Positions 26,739 through 37,390 of a stretch of 64,000 nucleotides of DNA are shown one piece after another. Positions within the stretch are counted from its first letter, which is position 1. Every line of letters starts with the position of its first letter. A program made the translations under genes and the position numbers. The stretch is from positions 9,856 through 73,855 of the forward strand of contig CAVZPO010000010.1 in the NCBI GenBank assembly GCA_963777165.1. The letters run 5' to 3'. Source of the stretch: DYJB01 sp963777165 (GTDB lineage Bacteria; Chloroflexota; Anaerolineae; Anaerolineales; E44-bin32). The notes beneath the pieces were generated by a model. That model saw only the letters and a program-made list of their open reading frames with translations. It searched no databases and was not told where the DNA came from.

Positions 26739-27305
26739 ATGGTTACCCAGCAAGAACTCACCTACCGTCAGCTGATCACGCTGAGAGATGGCGCCCGGGT
26801 GCTCCTCAGACCGCTGACCACCGACGACCGTCAGGCGCTGATCGACCTGTTCACCCCGGTCTCGCCCGAGGAACGCCGCTACATGCGCCATGACGTCACC
26901 GATCCGGAGCTGGTCGGCGGCTGGGCCGACCGGCTGGACTACGATCGCGTCTTCCCCGTCGCGGCGATGGTCGGCGACCGCATGGTGGGCGACGCCACAC
27001 TGCACTTCATGGAAGGGCCGTCGAGGCATCGGGCGGAGATGCGCATCTTCCTGGCCAAGGACTTCCGCCGCCGCGGGCTGGCGACGCGGTTGATCCAGGC
27101 GTTGATCGATCTGGCCAAGCGCCGCAGCCTGTACATGATCGAGGTCGTCAGCCCCACCGACCGCGCCTCCGACATCAAGGCCTTCCAGAATCTCGGCTTC
27201 GAGCAGGTGTCCGTCTACACCGACTACTGGATGCTGCCCGACGGCGACCTGCGCGACGTGGCGCACATGATTCTGCGCCTGCGCAGCACCTCCGACGAGT
27301 ACTGA
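26739..27305 (+). CDS. GNAT-family N-acetyltransferase
   Basis: 188 residues with the acetyl-CoA-binding signature of GNAT enzymes, KDFRRRGLATRLIQALIDLA (R-x2-G-x-A/T loop and helix alpha3, residues ~107-126), preceded by the strand AEMRIFLA and followed by SLYMIEVVSPTDRASDIKAF and NLGFEQV, the usual beta5 and alpha4 elements. The N-terminal TLRDGARVLLRPLTTDDRQA is like the GNAT domains fused to acetyl-CoA synthetase-type proteins, which acetylate Lys residues to control enzyme activity. A regulatory role on the surrounding acetyl-CoA pathway is possible but is inference. GAGGAG is upstream. Confidence 0.8.
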   Translation: MVTQQELTYRQLITLRDGARVLLRPLTTDDRQALIDLFTPVSPEERRYMRHDVTDPELVGGWADRLDYDRVFPVAAMVGDRMVGDATLHFMEGPSRHRAEMRIFLAKDFRRRGLATRLIQALIDLAKRRSLYMIEVVSPTDRASDIKAFQNLGFEQVSVYTDYWMLPDGDLRDVAHMILRLRSTSDEY

Positions 27306-27457
27306 AGTCGCAGTGGGGGGTGCGGCGTGCCTCGGTCAGGCGATGACGGTCCACGCCCGGCCCCGGGACGGATTGCACTGGGGCGCCGCAGGCTGTTCGG
27401 ACTAGGATGATGGGCGAGCCGTCAGCTGGGTCGGGCAGGCAGCTGTGAGGAGGCGGC

Positions 27458-27685
27458 TTGGAGACGGTGATCCTGGATCGGGTAGCGGCGATCGACGACA
27501 TGCTGTGCGACGGCTGCCGCAAGTGCATGCTGGTCTGCACGGGCGGCATGACCTGGGCCCCCGACGAGCGCCTGGTGCTGATCGACCCCTTCCAGTGCGA
27601 TGGCTGCGGCGACTGCGTGGAAGCGTGCCCGCAAGGTGCCGTGCGCATGCTGACCCGGCAGCGCGGGCTGACATGCGGGCGGTGA
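27458..27685 (+). CDS. Two-cluster (2x 4Fe-4S) ferredoxin
   Basis: 75 residues from a TTG start at 27458 with GGAGG upstream. Two cluster motifs are visible: C-x2-C-x2-C-x3-C (LCDGCRKCMLVCTGG, residues ~17-27) and C-x2-C-x2-C-x3-CP (QCDGCGDCVEACPQGAV, ~47-58). The first motif lacks the usual Pro after its last Cys. Small ferredoxins of this type carry low-potential electrons for CODH, RACo and methylene-THF reductase. It lies between the GNAT and MetVF genes; a hairpin follows 38 bp downstream. Confidence 0.82.
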   Translation: METVILDRVAAIDDMLCDGCRKCMLVCTGGMTWAPDERLVLIDPFQCDGCGDCVEACPQGAVRMLTRQRGLTCGR

Positions 27686-27723
27686 TCCCACGGCCGCCAC
27701 GCAAACCGCCTCGCCGTCGGACC

Positions 27724-27741
27724 GGCCGCCTTCGGGCGGCC
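27724..27741 (+). terminator. UUCG hairpin after the ferredoxin gene
   Basis: GGCCGCC, loop TTCG, GGCGGCC, followed by TACGTTCTTCC, a weak pyrimidine-rich tail. The 7-bp GC stem with the very stable UUCG tetraloop is a plausible terminator between ferredoxin and metVF. Confidence 0.5.
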
Positions 27742-27930
27742 TACGTTCTTCCTCCGGCCCGAATGACTTTCGGCACTACGGCCTCCCAGAGGCAAGGCCT
27801 ACCATGTAGGTAGGAATTATTGGCATTCGACCCCACACGTTCGGGAAGGCGCCTACCAGGCCGCCTCAACCCGACGCTGCGGTGAGGGGTCCAAGACACA
27901 GCCGAACGACCCAGGCCCAGGAGGCGCGTC

Positions 27931-29385
27931 ATGTCGCTCTTCTCGCCCCGCCGTTACCAGCCGGCCTACTACCCCTACACCCGCGACACGTTGCCCGTGC
28001 GCGCGTTCACGACCTTCGAACGCTGGGCCAAGGGTGTGGGCTTCAGCTGCCGGATGTGCGGCAACTGCATCCTGCAGGAGACCGCCTTCATTTGCCCGAT
28101 GACCTGCCCCAAGGGCGTGCGCAACGGCCCGTGCGGCGGATCGACCCCCGAGCACTGCTACGTCGACGAAACGCGTCCGTGCACCTGGTTCAAGATCTAC
28201 GAGCGCTCCGAGCGCATGGGACGCACCGCCCGCCTGCTGGAGGTCAATGCGCCGCTCGACGGGCGCAAAGTGGGACACGAGACCTGGCTGGACCTGATCC
28301 GGGTGTACCGCGACAAGGGGCATCACATCAACCCCCTCGACTTCGTCGCCAACCGCGAGCGATTCTCCGAGGCCTGGGACCGTTTCTTCTACGATGTCCG
28401 CCAACCGGACTGGTGGTTGGGCGATGACCAGTACCACGCTCCGGCCCACGCCGAGCCGGTCTCCGAGCTGGAGCGCAGCCTGCGCGCCGGCCGTTTCACG
28501 GTGACGGGCGAGATCGCCCCGCCCCTGACCGCCAACACAGACCCGATGGTGAAGAAGGCCCGCCTGATTCACGACTACGTCGTGGCGGCCAACTTCACCG
28601 ACAACGCATCGGCCACGCCTCGCATGAGCAGCCTGGCTTCGGCAGTCAAGTGCCTGGAGACCGGGCTCGAGCCGGTCCTGCAACTGGCGGCGCGCGACCG
28701 CACCCGGTATGCCATCGAGTCGGAAGTGCTCGGCGCGGCGGCGCTTGGCGTACGCAATATCCTGTGCCTGTCGGGCGACCACCTGCGCCTCGGCCCGGGG
28801 CCGACGCCCAAGCCGGATCAGAACGACATGGACGCCATCCAGGTCCTGTGGATGCTGCGGCGCATGCGCGACGAGGGCATCTACCTGGACGGGCGCGAGA
28901 TGAAGACCCCACCGAAGTTCTTCCTCGGCGCGGCGGCCTCTCCTTACGCCGCCTATCCCCGCTACGAGGCGATCCGCGAGGAGAAGAAGGTCAATGCCGG
29001 GGCGCAGTTCATCCAGACGCAGCCGGTGTTCGACTTCGGCCGCTTCACCGACTGGCTGGAAGCAGTCGACAAGCGCAACGTACTCGACAAGGTCTACATC
29101 CTGCCGGGGATCATTCCGCTCAAGAGCGCCAAGGCCGCCCATCTGATGGCCGACGTCCCGGGCGTGGTCTTGCCGCCCGAACTCTTGAAGCGCATGGACG
29201 GCGCCAAGGACGAGAAGGAAGAAGGCGTGGCCATCGCGCTCGAGATCATCGAGAAGCTGCGCTCCACCAAGGGGATCCACGGGCTGCACATCATGGCGGT
29301 CCACTGGGAGGAGATCGTGCCGCGGCTGATCGATGAGTCCGGGCTTCCCAAGCCGGTCCGCGAGTCTGCGGCCGTTCCGGCCTAG
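27931..29385 (+). CDS. metVF: Fused MetV-MetF methylene-tetrahydrofolate reductase
   Basis: 484 residues. The N-terminal ~150 residues match MetV, the zinc/Fe-S partner, with a dense Cys cluster SCRMCGNCILQETAFICPMT followed by CPKGVRNGPCGGS and PEHCYVDETRPCTWFKIYE. From ~190 a MetF TIM barrel follows (RFTVTGEIAPPLTANTDPMV, NFTDNASATPRMSSLASA, VRNILCLSGDH, FFLGAAASPYAAYPRY, GAQFIQTQPVFDFGRFTDWL, VYILPGIIPLKSAKAA). Together they make 5-methyl-THF, the substrate of AcsE. In Moorella, MetV and MetF are separate proteins; here they form one chain with an intact frame. The start at ATG 27931 follows AGGAGGCGC. The downstream HdrC-like gene suggests an electron-input partner. Confidence 0.88.
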   Translation: MSLFSPRRYQPAYYPYTRDTLPVRAFTTFERWAKGVGFSCRMCGNCILQETAFICPMTCPKGVRNGPCGGSTPEHCYVDETRPCTWFKIYERSERMGRTARLLEVNAPLDGRKVGHETWLDLIRVYRDKGHHINPLDFVANRERFSEAWDRFFYDVRQPDWWLGDDQYHAPAHAEPVSELERSLRAGRFTVTGEIAPPLTANTDPMVKKARLIHDYVVAANFTDNASATPRMSSLASAVKCLETGLEPVLQLAARDRTRYAIESEVLGAAALGVRNILCLSGDHLRLGPGPTPKPDQNDMDAIQVLWMLRRMRDEGIYLDGREMKTPPKFFLGAAASPYAAYPRYEAIREEKKVNAGAQFIQTQPVFDFGRFTDWLEAVDKRNVLDKVYILPGIIPLKSAKAAHLMADVPGVVLPPELLKRMDGAKDEKEEGVAIALEIIEKLRSTKGIHGLHIMAVHWEEIVPRLIDESGLPKPVRESAAVPA

Positions 29386-29406
29386 GGCACCTGCCGGCGG
29401 CGCCCG

Positions 29407-29787
29407 ATGACGGACGACGGTATGCAGTCTGCTGCATTGGCGCCGCGCGGCCTCCCCACCGAGTCACCTGCCAGCCCGCGCCGCGGCCCGTTGCGCGCCA
29501 TCATCCTGGCCGCCACCGGCGAGGACGTGCGCCTGTGCGGCAACTGCACCAGCTGCAAGCAGTTGACCGCGCCGGGGATGGATCTGAGCCTGGGCGAGAT
29601 CCTGCGCGCCGCCGCCCGCGACGATCCGCAGGTCCTCACCTGTGCTTCTCTGTGGGCCTGCGAGGACTTGATGCTGCAGCCGATCCCGTGTCAGGCCGGC
29701 CTTGCTCTGACACCCATCCTGCTCACGCTGCAGCGCGAGGCGGAGCTGCGCGGGCTCGGGCCGTCGTCCAAGGCGCCATCCCCATGA
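29407..29787 (+). CDS. HdrC-like iron-sulfur protein next to metVF
   Basis: 126 residues. After a ~40-residue variable start come LCGNCTSCKQL (C-x2-C-x2-C) and, about 40 residues later, LTCASLWACEDLMLQPIPCQ. This resembles the small HdrC/succinate-dehydrogenase-type ferredoxin subunits of heterodisulfide-reductase modules, but with fewer cysteines than the canonical two C-x2-C-x2-C-x3-CP motifs, so at most one ordinary cluster is certain. In acetogens MetVF often works with HdrABC/MvhD, so this protein may feed electrons to MetVF. It lies 22 bp after metVF and 11 bp before the second cooC, all on one strand. The start could also be ATG 29422. Confidence 0.55.
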   Translation: MTDDGMQSAALAPRGLPTESPASPRRGPLRAIILAATGEDVRLCGNCTSCKQLTAPGMDLSLGEILRAAARDDPQVLTCASLWACEDLMLQPIPCQAGLALTPILLTLQREAELRGLGPSSKAPSP

Positions 29788-29797
29788 GGTTCTCGCA

Positions 29798-30581
29798 ATG
29801 AAGATCGCCATCACCGGAAAGGGCGGCGTCGGCAAGACCACGCTGACCGGCCTGCTGGCCTACACCTACGCCGAGCGCGGGATGAAGGTGCTGGCCATCG
29901 ATGCCGACCCGTCCCCGTGCCTGGGCGGCGCCCTCGGATTCCCCGACGAGCTGGTGCGCAGCCTGACACCCATCGCCAGGATGGAGGAGCTGATCTACGA
30001 GCGCACCGGCGCGCAGCCGGGGACGATCGGGGGCTACTTCAAGCTCAACCCGCGCGTCGACGATATCCCCGACCGGTTCTCCGCCATGCACCGCGGGATC
30101 AAGCTCCTCGAGCTCGGGGCGGTGGAGATGGGCGGCTCGGGCTGCATCTGCCCGGAGTCGACCATCCTGCGCACGCTGATCACCCACATCCTGCTGCGCC
30201 GCGATGAGGTCGTCTTGCTCGACATGTACGCCGGCGTCGAGCACCTCGGGCGGGCCACGGCCGACGCCGTCGACGCCATGCTGATCGTCGTCGAGCCGAC
30301 GGCCCGCAGCCTGGGCACCGCCGAACAGATCAAGGGCCTGGCCGGAGACCTGAGGCTCACCCGGTTGTATCTGGTCGGGAGCAAGGTTCAGGGCGAGGAC
30401 GATCGGGATTTCATCCGCCTGCATTCGCCGGCGCTGCCCGTGCTCGGCTTCTTGCCCGTCGGATCCTGGCGTGCGGGAGGCCGACCGCAGCGGTGCGCCG
30501 GTTTTCGACGCCGCACCGCTGCTGGCCGAGGCGGCGCGGGACCTGGCCGCGGCGCTCGATCGCGAGCTGCAGCCCGCTTGA
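29798..30581 (+). CDS. cooC2: CooC-type ATPase (second copy), one frameshift near the 3' end
   Basis: About 260 residues. P-loop AITGKGGVGKTTLTGLLAYT, then VLAIDADPSPCLGGALGFP, the metal-binding Cys-x-Cys in GGSGCICPESTILR, VVLLDMYAGVEHLGRATADA and LYLVGSKVQGEDD: all features of CooC/AcsF nickel chaperones. Near 30466 one extra G in GTCGGATCC shifts the frame; removing it restores DPGVREADRSGAPVFDAAPL and an Ala-rich end at TGA 30581. With the copy at 22599 the cluster has two CooC proteins, and one could serve CODH and the other ACS or hydrogenase, but this is inference. Confidence 0.82.
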
Positions 30582-30655
30582 CGTTGCCGGGCGGTCGCAG
30601 GTCCGCGTGGCCCGGCCGGCCGCGTCGAATCTGCCAGGCAGTTGTCCGCAACAAG

Positions 30656-30679
30656 CCGCGCCGGCGATCGCCGGCGCGG
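30656..30679. terminator. 24-bp perfect palindrome between convergent cooC2 and hypE
   Basis: CCGCGCCGGCGA followed by TCGCCGGCGCGG is fully self-complementary. Placed between the 3' ends of two convergent operons it probably acts as a bidirectional terminator, though neither side has a U-run. The rest of 30582-30731 is empty. Confidence 0.5.
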
Positions 30680-30731
30680 AGGATTCCATCCCAAACCCGA
30701 TGCTCCACTAAGGCGAAGCAGCAGGCTCGGC

Positions 30732-31801
30732 TCAGCAGATGCGAGGCAGCATCTCCCCCGCCAGCATGTCGACCAGACGGGTTCCGCCGATGGCGGTCTT
30801 GATCAGCACCTTGCCTTCAGGCTTGGGGACGACCCGCCCGATCGCACACGCCTCTTCGCCGTAGCGCGTGCCCCGCAGCGCGGCCAGCGCCGCGTCGGCT
30901 TCCGCCGCCTCGACGATCACCACCAGCTTGCCCTCATTGGCGACGTAGAGCGCGTCCATCCCCAGCAGTTCGCAGGCGGCCTGCACCGATGGGCGAACCG
31001 GGATGGCGGTTTCCTGCAGCTCGATGCCCACCGCACTCTGTCGGGCAATCTCGTTCAGCGTCGTCGCCAGGCCGCCGCGCGTCGGATCGCGCAGCACGTG
31101 CACCCCGCGACAGGCAGCGTACAGCGCTTCCACCAACCCACCCAAAGGAGCGATGTCCGACCGGATGTCGCTCGCCAGGCCGAGCTCGCCGCGCGCCTCG
31201 AGCACCGCCATCCCGTGATCCCCCACCGGGCCGGAGACCAGGACGACGTCTCCCGGCCGCGCGTGCCGCCCACTCGGATCGCGCCCGTCCGGCACCCAGC
31301 CGACGCCGGCGGTGGAGATGAACAGTCCGTCCGCCTTGCCGCGTTCGGCGACCTTCGTGTCGCCGGCCACCAGCGTCACGCCGGCCTCTTCCGCCGCAGC
31401 CCGCATCGACTCGATCACGCGATCGAGAGTCGCCAACGGTAAGCCCTCCTCCAGGATGAAGGAGGCCGTCAGCCACAGCGGGCGCGCGCCCATCACAACC
31501 AGGTCGTTGACCGTGCCGCACACCGCCAGCCGGCCGATGTCGCCTCCGGCGAAGAACAGCGGCGCCACGATATGGGCATCGGTGGTGAAGGCCAACCGGC
31601 CTTTGCCTTCCGGGAGCGCCAGCACCGCGGCGTCGTCTCCTTGCTCCAGCGACGGGTTCGACAACACGGACCGGAAGTGCCGGGCCACCAGGTCGTGCGT
31701 CATCTGGCCGCCGCTCCCGTGTCCGAGGACGACGGTCACGTCCTGCGCCAGCGGGCGCGGGCAGACGGCGCCTTCCATCGGCGAGGTCTTGTTGGGTGCG
31801 C

Positions 31802-31805
<4 letters not shown>
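30732..31805 (-). CDS. hypE: Hydrogenase maturation protein HypE
   Basis: 357 residues; dehydrates a thiocarbamoyl group on its own C-terminal Cys to make the cyanide ligands of [NiFe] hydrogenase. It shows VTVVLGHGSGGQMTHDL at the N-terminus, DDAAVLALPEGKGRLAFTTD, GDIGRLAVCGTVNDLVVMGA, DPTRGGLATTLNEIA, and the essential C-terminus ending PRIC, the modified Cys. The start ATG 31805 overlaps the hypD stop. Last gene of the hyp operon. Confidence 0.95.
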
Positions 31806-32931
<1,126 letters not shown>

Positions 32932-32935
<4 letters not shown>

Positions 32936-33192
32936 TCACCGGCCTCGGCATCGGCGGACGCCGGATCGAATTCCACGATCTGGCGCAGCGTCTCGAGCGT
33001 CGCCTGCGCCTCGGACTCGCTTAGTAGGTTGAGGGCGAATCCGACATGCACGATGGCGTAGTCCCCGACTTTCGCCTCCGGCACGTACGTCAGGCAGGCC
33101 TCGCGCAGGACGCCGCCGAAATCCAGGCGCCCCATCGATAGGCCTTCCCGAGTGAAGATCTCGGTAATCCTGCCCGGCACCGCCAGACACAT
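32932..33192 (-). CDS. hypC: Hydrogenase assembly chaperone HypC
   Basis: 86 residues beginning MCLAVPGRITEI, where Cys2 is the invariant iron-carrying residue. The typical small beta-barrel follows (MGRLDFGGVLREACLTYVPE, KVGDYAIVHVGFALNLL), with an acidic C-terminal tail. It binds HypD and then the large-subunit precursor of the hydrogenase. It is placed between hypF and hypD, 44 bp after hypF. Confidence 0.95.
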
Positions 33193-33236
33193 CTTCCACC
33201 TCCCCGACTGCGGGCGTGAGAGCGCTTCCCCTCCGC

Positions 33237-35559
33237 CTAGTGCAAGCCGGCTTGCCGCGAGGCAGCCGCCACTACGGCCTGGCCGAGGGCGAGCCCCCCG
33301 TCGTTCGTCGGCACCTGCGTGTGGGTCAGGACTGTGAACCCTGCGCGGCGCAGCCGCGGGACGACCTCGCCCAGCAGCGTCAGATTCTGCCAGACCCCGC
33401 CGCTCAGGGCGACCGTGCCCACGCCGGTCTCGGTCCGCAGGTCCTCACACTTCCACTGCACCATGCCGGCCACCGCGTGGTGAAATCGAGCCGAGAGCTC
33501 GCGGCGCCGGCACGCCGGCGCGAAGATCGGCCACCAGCGCCTCGAACAGCGGCGCAGGATCAACCGTCGCGCCAGCCCGGGCGAAGGCGTACTCCCCGGT
33601 CTCTCCCCCGTCCATCCGCCCTTCCAGCTCGATGGCCGCTTGCGCCTCGTAGTTGACCGTCTGCCGAATGCCAATCAGCGCCGCCGCGGCGTCGAACAGC
33701 CGGCCCATGCTGGACGTGACCGGAAGGCGGACGGCGCGCCCGTTGCCACCAGCCGCCAGCAGCCTCGACACCACCTGGCACGCTCCTGGATCCGAGGCTG
33801 CAACGGGAGGAAGGTCGTCCGACCATTCGATCCCGGCCTGACGCAGCCAGGCGAGCGCCAGGCGCCATGGTTCGCGAACGCAAGCCTCTCCGCCGGGCAT
33901 CTCGACCGGGCGCAAGTACGCCAGGCGCTCGTAGCGCACGTAGTCTGCCAGCAGGAACTCGCCGCCCCAGATCGTCCCGTCGTCACCATAACCAGTGCCA
34001 TCAAAGGCCACGCCGAGCACGGGCCGGTCGCCTGTCAGCCCATGTTCGGCCATGCAGGCCGCAATGTGAGCATGGTGGTGCTGCACACCGACCGCCGGGA
34101 GACCCTGGCGCGCGGCGCGGTCGCGCAAGTACCGGGTCGCCAGGTAGTCGGGATGCAGATCGTAGGCCAGCACCTCCAGGCGCAGCCGGAAGAGCCGCTC
34201 GAAGTGATCGATCCCTGCCTCAAACGACTGCAGCGTCTCGTAGTTCTCGAGATCGCCAATATGGTGACTGAGGAAAGCGTACTCGCCGCGCGTCACGCAG
34301 AAGGCGTTCTTGAGTTCGGCGCCCCCGGCCAGGATCGACGGCACGGGCCACGGCAGGCGGACCGGAAACGGAGCGTAGCCGCGCGAACGCCGAAGCGGAT
34401 ATGCTGATCCGCCGAAGGACCGGACGACCGAGTCGTCGCAGCGAGTGCGGATCGGCCGGTCGTGCAAAAGGAACGCATCCGCCAGCGTCGCCAGGCGTGT
34501 GCGGGCCTCGTCGTCGTCGGTGGCAATCGGCTCTTCGGACAGGTTTCCGCTGGTCATCACCAACGCCTGCGGGAAGCCCGGCGAGCGCTCGAACAGCAGG
34601 TGATGCAGGGGCGTGTAGGGCAGCATGATCCCCAGCGTGTCCTGCCCCGGCGCAACCTGGCGGGCGATGCCCGAGCCGGGTCGACGCGGCACGACGACCA
34701 CCGGCCGAGCCGCCGATTCCAGCAGGGCGCGATCAGCCGGCGTCCACAGGCCGTGCGCCTCGGCCGTCTGCTGATCGGCGACCATCAAGGCGAAGGCCTT
34801 GTCGACGCGCAGCTTGCGCCGGCGCAGGCGGGCGACGGCGTCCGCGTCTTGTGCATCGCACGCCAGGTGAAATCCCCCGAGTCCCTTGACGGCAACGATC
34901 CCTCCCGAGCGCAGGATCTCCCGAGCGGCGGCTAGCGCCGCCTCGCCTGCCTCGGTCGCATGCCCCGCATGTTCGAGCGAGACTCTCGGACCGCAAGTGG
35001 GACACGCGATCGGCTGCGCGTGGAAGCGGCGGTCATGCGGATCCGCGTACTCGGCGGCACACGCCGGGCACATCGGGAAGCCAGCCATCGTCGTATTCGG
35101 CCGGTCGTACGGAATGGCGGTGATGATCGTGAAGCGCGGGCCGCAGTTGGTGCAGTTGATGAACGGGTAGCGGTAGCGCCGGTCGCCGGGATCGAAGAGC
35201 TCGCGCAGACAGTCATCGCAGATCCCAACATCCGGCGAGATCGGCAGGAAGGCGCCCGCCTGGTCCTGCGACTCGAGGATGGCGAACGACTCGAAGCCCG
35301 AGGCCGCTTGAGGCTCCGCCTCCAGCCGGTCGAGGCGTGCCAGAGGCGGCGCCTCCGAACGCAGCGCCTCGACGAAACCCTGCAGGGCGGCCGGGTCGCC
35401 GTCGACCTCGACCTCCACACCCGAGGCGGTGTTTCGCACCCAGCCCGTCAGGCTCAATCGCTCGGCCAGCGCGTAGACGAACGGCCGAAAGCCGACGCCC
35501 TGGACAATGCCAGTCACGCGGACGCGCAATCCGAGCCGCTCGCCGGCGGTGTCCGTCAC
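33237..35559 (-). CDS. hypF: Carbamoyltransferase HypF, one frameshift
   Basis: About 773 residues. Activates carbamoyl phosphate and carbamoylates HypE. Domains in order: acylphosphatase (RVTGIVQGVGFRPFVYALAE, ~10-95), zinc fingers (CDDCLRELFD, CTNCGPRF, CPACAAEY, CPTCGPRVS, ~105-190), YrdC-like (GGIVAVKGLGGFHLACDA, ~205-390), and a Kae1-like domain (VGVQHHHAHIAACMAEHG, GVAFDGTGYGDDGTIWGGEF). Near 33500 the frame shifts; the true C-terminus RELSARFHHAVAGMV ... VALSGGVWQNLTLLGEVVPR and NDGGLALGQAVVAA ends at 33237. The GTG start at 35559 overlaps the hypB stop (GTGA). Confidence 0.9.
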
Positions 35560-36239
35560 CCCGGTCTCCCTGCCCCCAAGCGCTGCGCCGCGGCCACGGC
35601 CGCCTGCACCCAATCCAGCCAGGCCGGCAGACCCTCGCCGGTCCGACAGGAAACCTCGAACGTGCGCACCCCGGGGTTGAGCATCTCCACGCCCTGACGG
35701 AAGCGCGGCATGTTGAAATCGACGTACGGCAGCAGGTCGATCTTGTTGACCAGCAGCACATCGACGCCGCGATAGATGCCGGGGTACTTGAAGGGCTTGT
35801 CATCGCCTTCGGGGACCGAAGCGATCAGCACGCTGAAGTGAGTCCCCAGGCGGAACGACGCCGGGCAAACCAGGTTGCCGACGTTCTCGACGATCAGCAG
35901 GTCGAGTGCCGTCAGGTCGAGCTGGTGCAGCGCGCCCTGGACCATGACGGCGTCGAGATGGCATTCGCCGCCGGTGTTGATCTGGACCGCCGTGGCCCCG
36001 GCGGCCGCAGCGCGATCGGCGTCCAGGCTGGTGGCGATATCGCCGTCGATCACCGCCAGTCGCAGGCTCCCGGAGAGCCCCCGGACGGTGTGTTCGATAA
36101 GGGAGGTCTTGCCGGCGCCGGGCGAGGCCATCAGGTTGAGGCCCAGCACGCGGTGCGCGTCGAGCGCGGCGCGATTCTCATCCGCCAGCCGGTCATTGGC
36201 GCCCAGGATGTTCTCCACCACCGCAACGCGTTGGGGCAC
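35556..36239 (-). CDS. hypB: Hydrogenase nickel incorporation GTPase HypB
   Basis: 227 residues from GTG 36239 (VPQRVAVVENILGANDRLAD). GTPase motifs: LMASPGAGKTSLIEHTV (P-loop), VIDGDIATSLDADR, INTGGECHLDA with the metal-site Cys/His, LLIVENVGNLVCPASF and LLVNKIDLLPYVDF (NKxD). It lacks the N-terminal His-rich nickel-storage stretch. It works with HypA to load nickel into hydrogenase, and in some organisms these proteins also help other nickel enzymes such as those of the adjacent CODH/ACS cluster. Confidence 0.93.
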   Translation of the reverse strand: MPQRVAVVENILGANDRLADENRAALDAHRVLGLNLMASPGAGKTSLIEHTVRGLSGSLRLAVIDGDIATSLDADRAAAAGATAVQINTGGECHLDAVMVQGALHQLDLTALDLLIVENVGNLVCPASFRLGTHFSVLIASVPEGDDKPFKYPGIYRGVDVLLVNKIDLLPYVDFNMPRFRQGVEMLNPGVRTFEVSCRTGEGLPAWLDWVQAAVAAAQRLGAGRPG

Positions 36240-36241
36240 GG

Positions 36242-36619
36242 TCAGCCTCCCGCAGCCTCGGGCGGCCGCACGCCGTCCGGGTCGACCTCGATCGATTCCA
36301 CGGAGAACTCCTCGCCGGCGATCACGCGCACCTGCTGGCTGGCACAAGCCGGGCAGGCCCACGTTTCCGGCGGCGGTGCGAACTCGTGGGCGCAGGCCTG
36401 GCATTGAAAGCGCGCCGGCACGCGGCGGAAGTCCAAGCGCGCCCCCTCGGCGGGCGTGCCGCGGGCGACCATGTCCCAGTAGAACGCGACCGAGTCATCG
36501 ACGATCGAAGACAACTGCCCAATGACCAGGTGGATCTCGACCACGCGCGGCGCGCCAGCCTGGCGCGCGTGGCGCAGGACGATCTCCAACATGCTCTGGG
36601 TGATTGCCAGCTCGTGCAT
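36242..36619 (-). CDS. hypA: Hydrogenase nickel chaperone HypA
   Basis: 125 residues starting MHELAITQSMLEIVLRHA, where the MHE N-terminus forms the nickel site. The zinc site is the pair CQACAHEF and CPACASQQV (two C-x2-C). First gene of the hyp operon; hypB follows after 2 bp. A candidate promoter lies ~60 bp upstream. Confidence 0.94.
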   Translation of the reverse strand: MHELAITQSMLEIVLRHARQAGAPRVVEIHLVIGQLSSIVDDSVAFYWDMVARGTPAEGARLDFRRVPARFQCQACAHEFAPPPETWACPACASQQVRVIAGEEFSVESIEVDPDGVRPPEAAGG

Positions 36620-36681
36620 CGGTTCGCTCTACTTAGGATACCAGCCGCCGCCCGCCCGCCAGCGTAAGGAAAGTCACGTGA

Positions 36682-36710
36682 TGAATACGAATTCAATCCG
36701 ATTTGACCAA
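36682..36710 (-). promoter_or_regulatory. Candidate promoter of the hyp operon
   Basis: On the minus strand TTGGTC (36710-36705), 17-bp spacer, TATTCA (36687-36682). It would give a 5' UTR of about 55 nt before hypA. The match is moderate. The remaining part of the gap, 36711-37046, shows no gene or structure I can support. Confidence 0.4.
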
Positions 36711-37046
36711 GAACCCCGGAGCCTCATGGGCCGACTAGCATGCCTCGAGTGGCCATGGGCAACGGGACCCTCCAGGATATAGACAGGATTGACTATAAGA
36801 CCTGTTGGCTCGAGATCGCGGGAATCGCCTTGTGGCGAGAGGTGCTTTCTGCCCGCCCAGCTCCGGGCCCAGCCCATGCCCAGGCTTGCCCCGGCCAGGG
36901 AAGGAGCGTTGGCCGAGGGACCTTCAGAGGTGCCCGGCGAGGACCGTGTGTCACTATTCGCAGGGGCAAGGCGGGGAAGAAGGTCGCCATTCGGGTTGGC
37001 AAGCCCAGGCTGCGTCTAGCCGCGGCACGATAGAAAAGAGTGACAA

Positions 37047-37390
37047 ATGGCTGATGATAACCGCAAGATCGCATTATCTGCTCGAAGGGCAACCTGGACA
37101 TGGCTTACCGGCGCTGGTGATGGGCTGGGCCGCCTTGGGCAACGGCATCGACGTGACGATCTTCTTCACCTTCTGGGCATGGACATGATCACAAGTCGTG
37201 TTGACCGCCTGAGATCCACGGTGGGCAACAACAGTATCAAGATGAAGTTGATGGGCTCCGACCGGAACTGGATCGCAGTGATGGGCGTCTGCCCGGAATG
37301 ACGGTGATAAGGACAAGTGCGGTCGGCGCGCTTCGGTGCGCGCGTGCCTGCAGCCGCTGCGACGGCGCGAGCTGTACGCTGCGTCGGTGA
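37047..37390 (+). pseudogene. Degraded DsrE/DsrF-like protein gene, truncated at its 3' end
   Basis: Across three frames the plus strand reads MADDNRKIA, then ICSKGNLDMAY, then PALVMGWAALGNGIDVTIFF, TFWGMDMITSRVDRLRST, VGNNSIKMKLMGSDRNWIAV and, after another shift, PGMTVIRTSAVGAL. This is the N-terminal two thirds of a DsrE/F-like peroxiredoxin-type family (typical pattern: ...SKGTLDWAYP..., ...VEIFFTFYGL..., ...LPGM...). At least four shifts are needed and the conserved C-terminal Cys region is missing, because the sequence runs into the Thr/Pro-repeat end of the convergent lipoprotein gene. Most likely a true remnant, or an assembly junction. Confidence 0.55.

Noticed and set aside
36620..37046. 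Small genes in the hypA upstream gap
   Set aside because: The short frames there lack ribosome sites, conserved motifs and codon bias.
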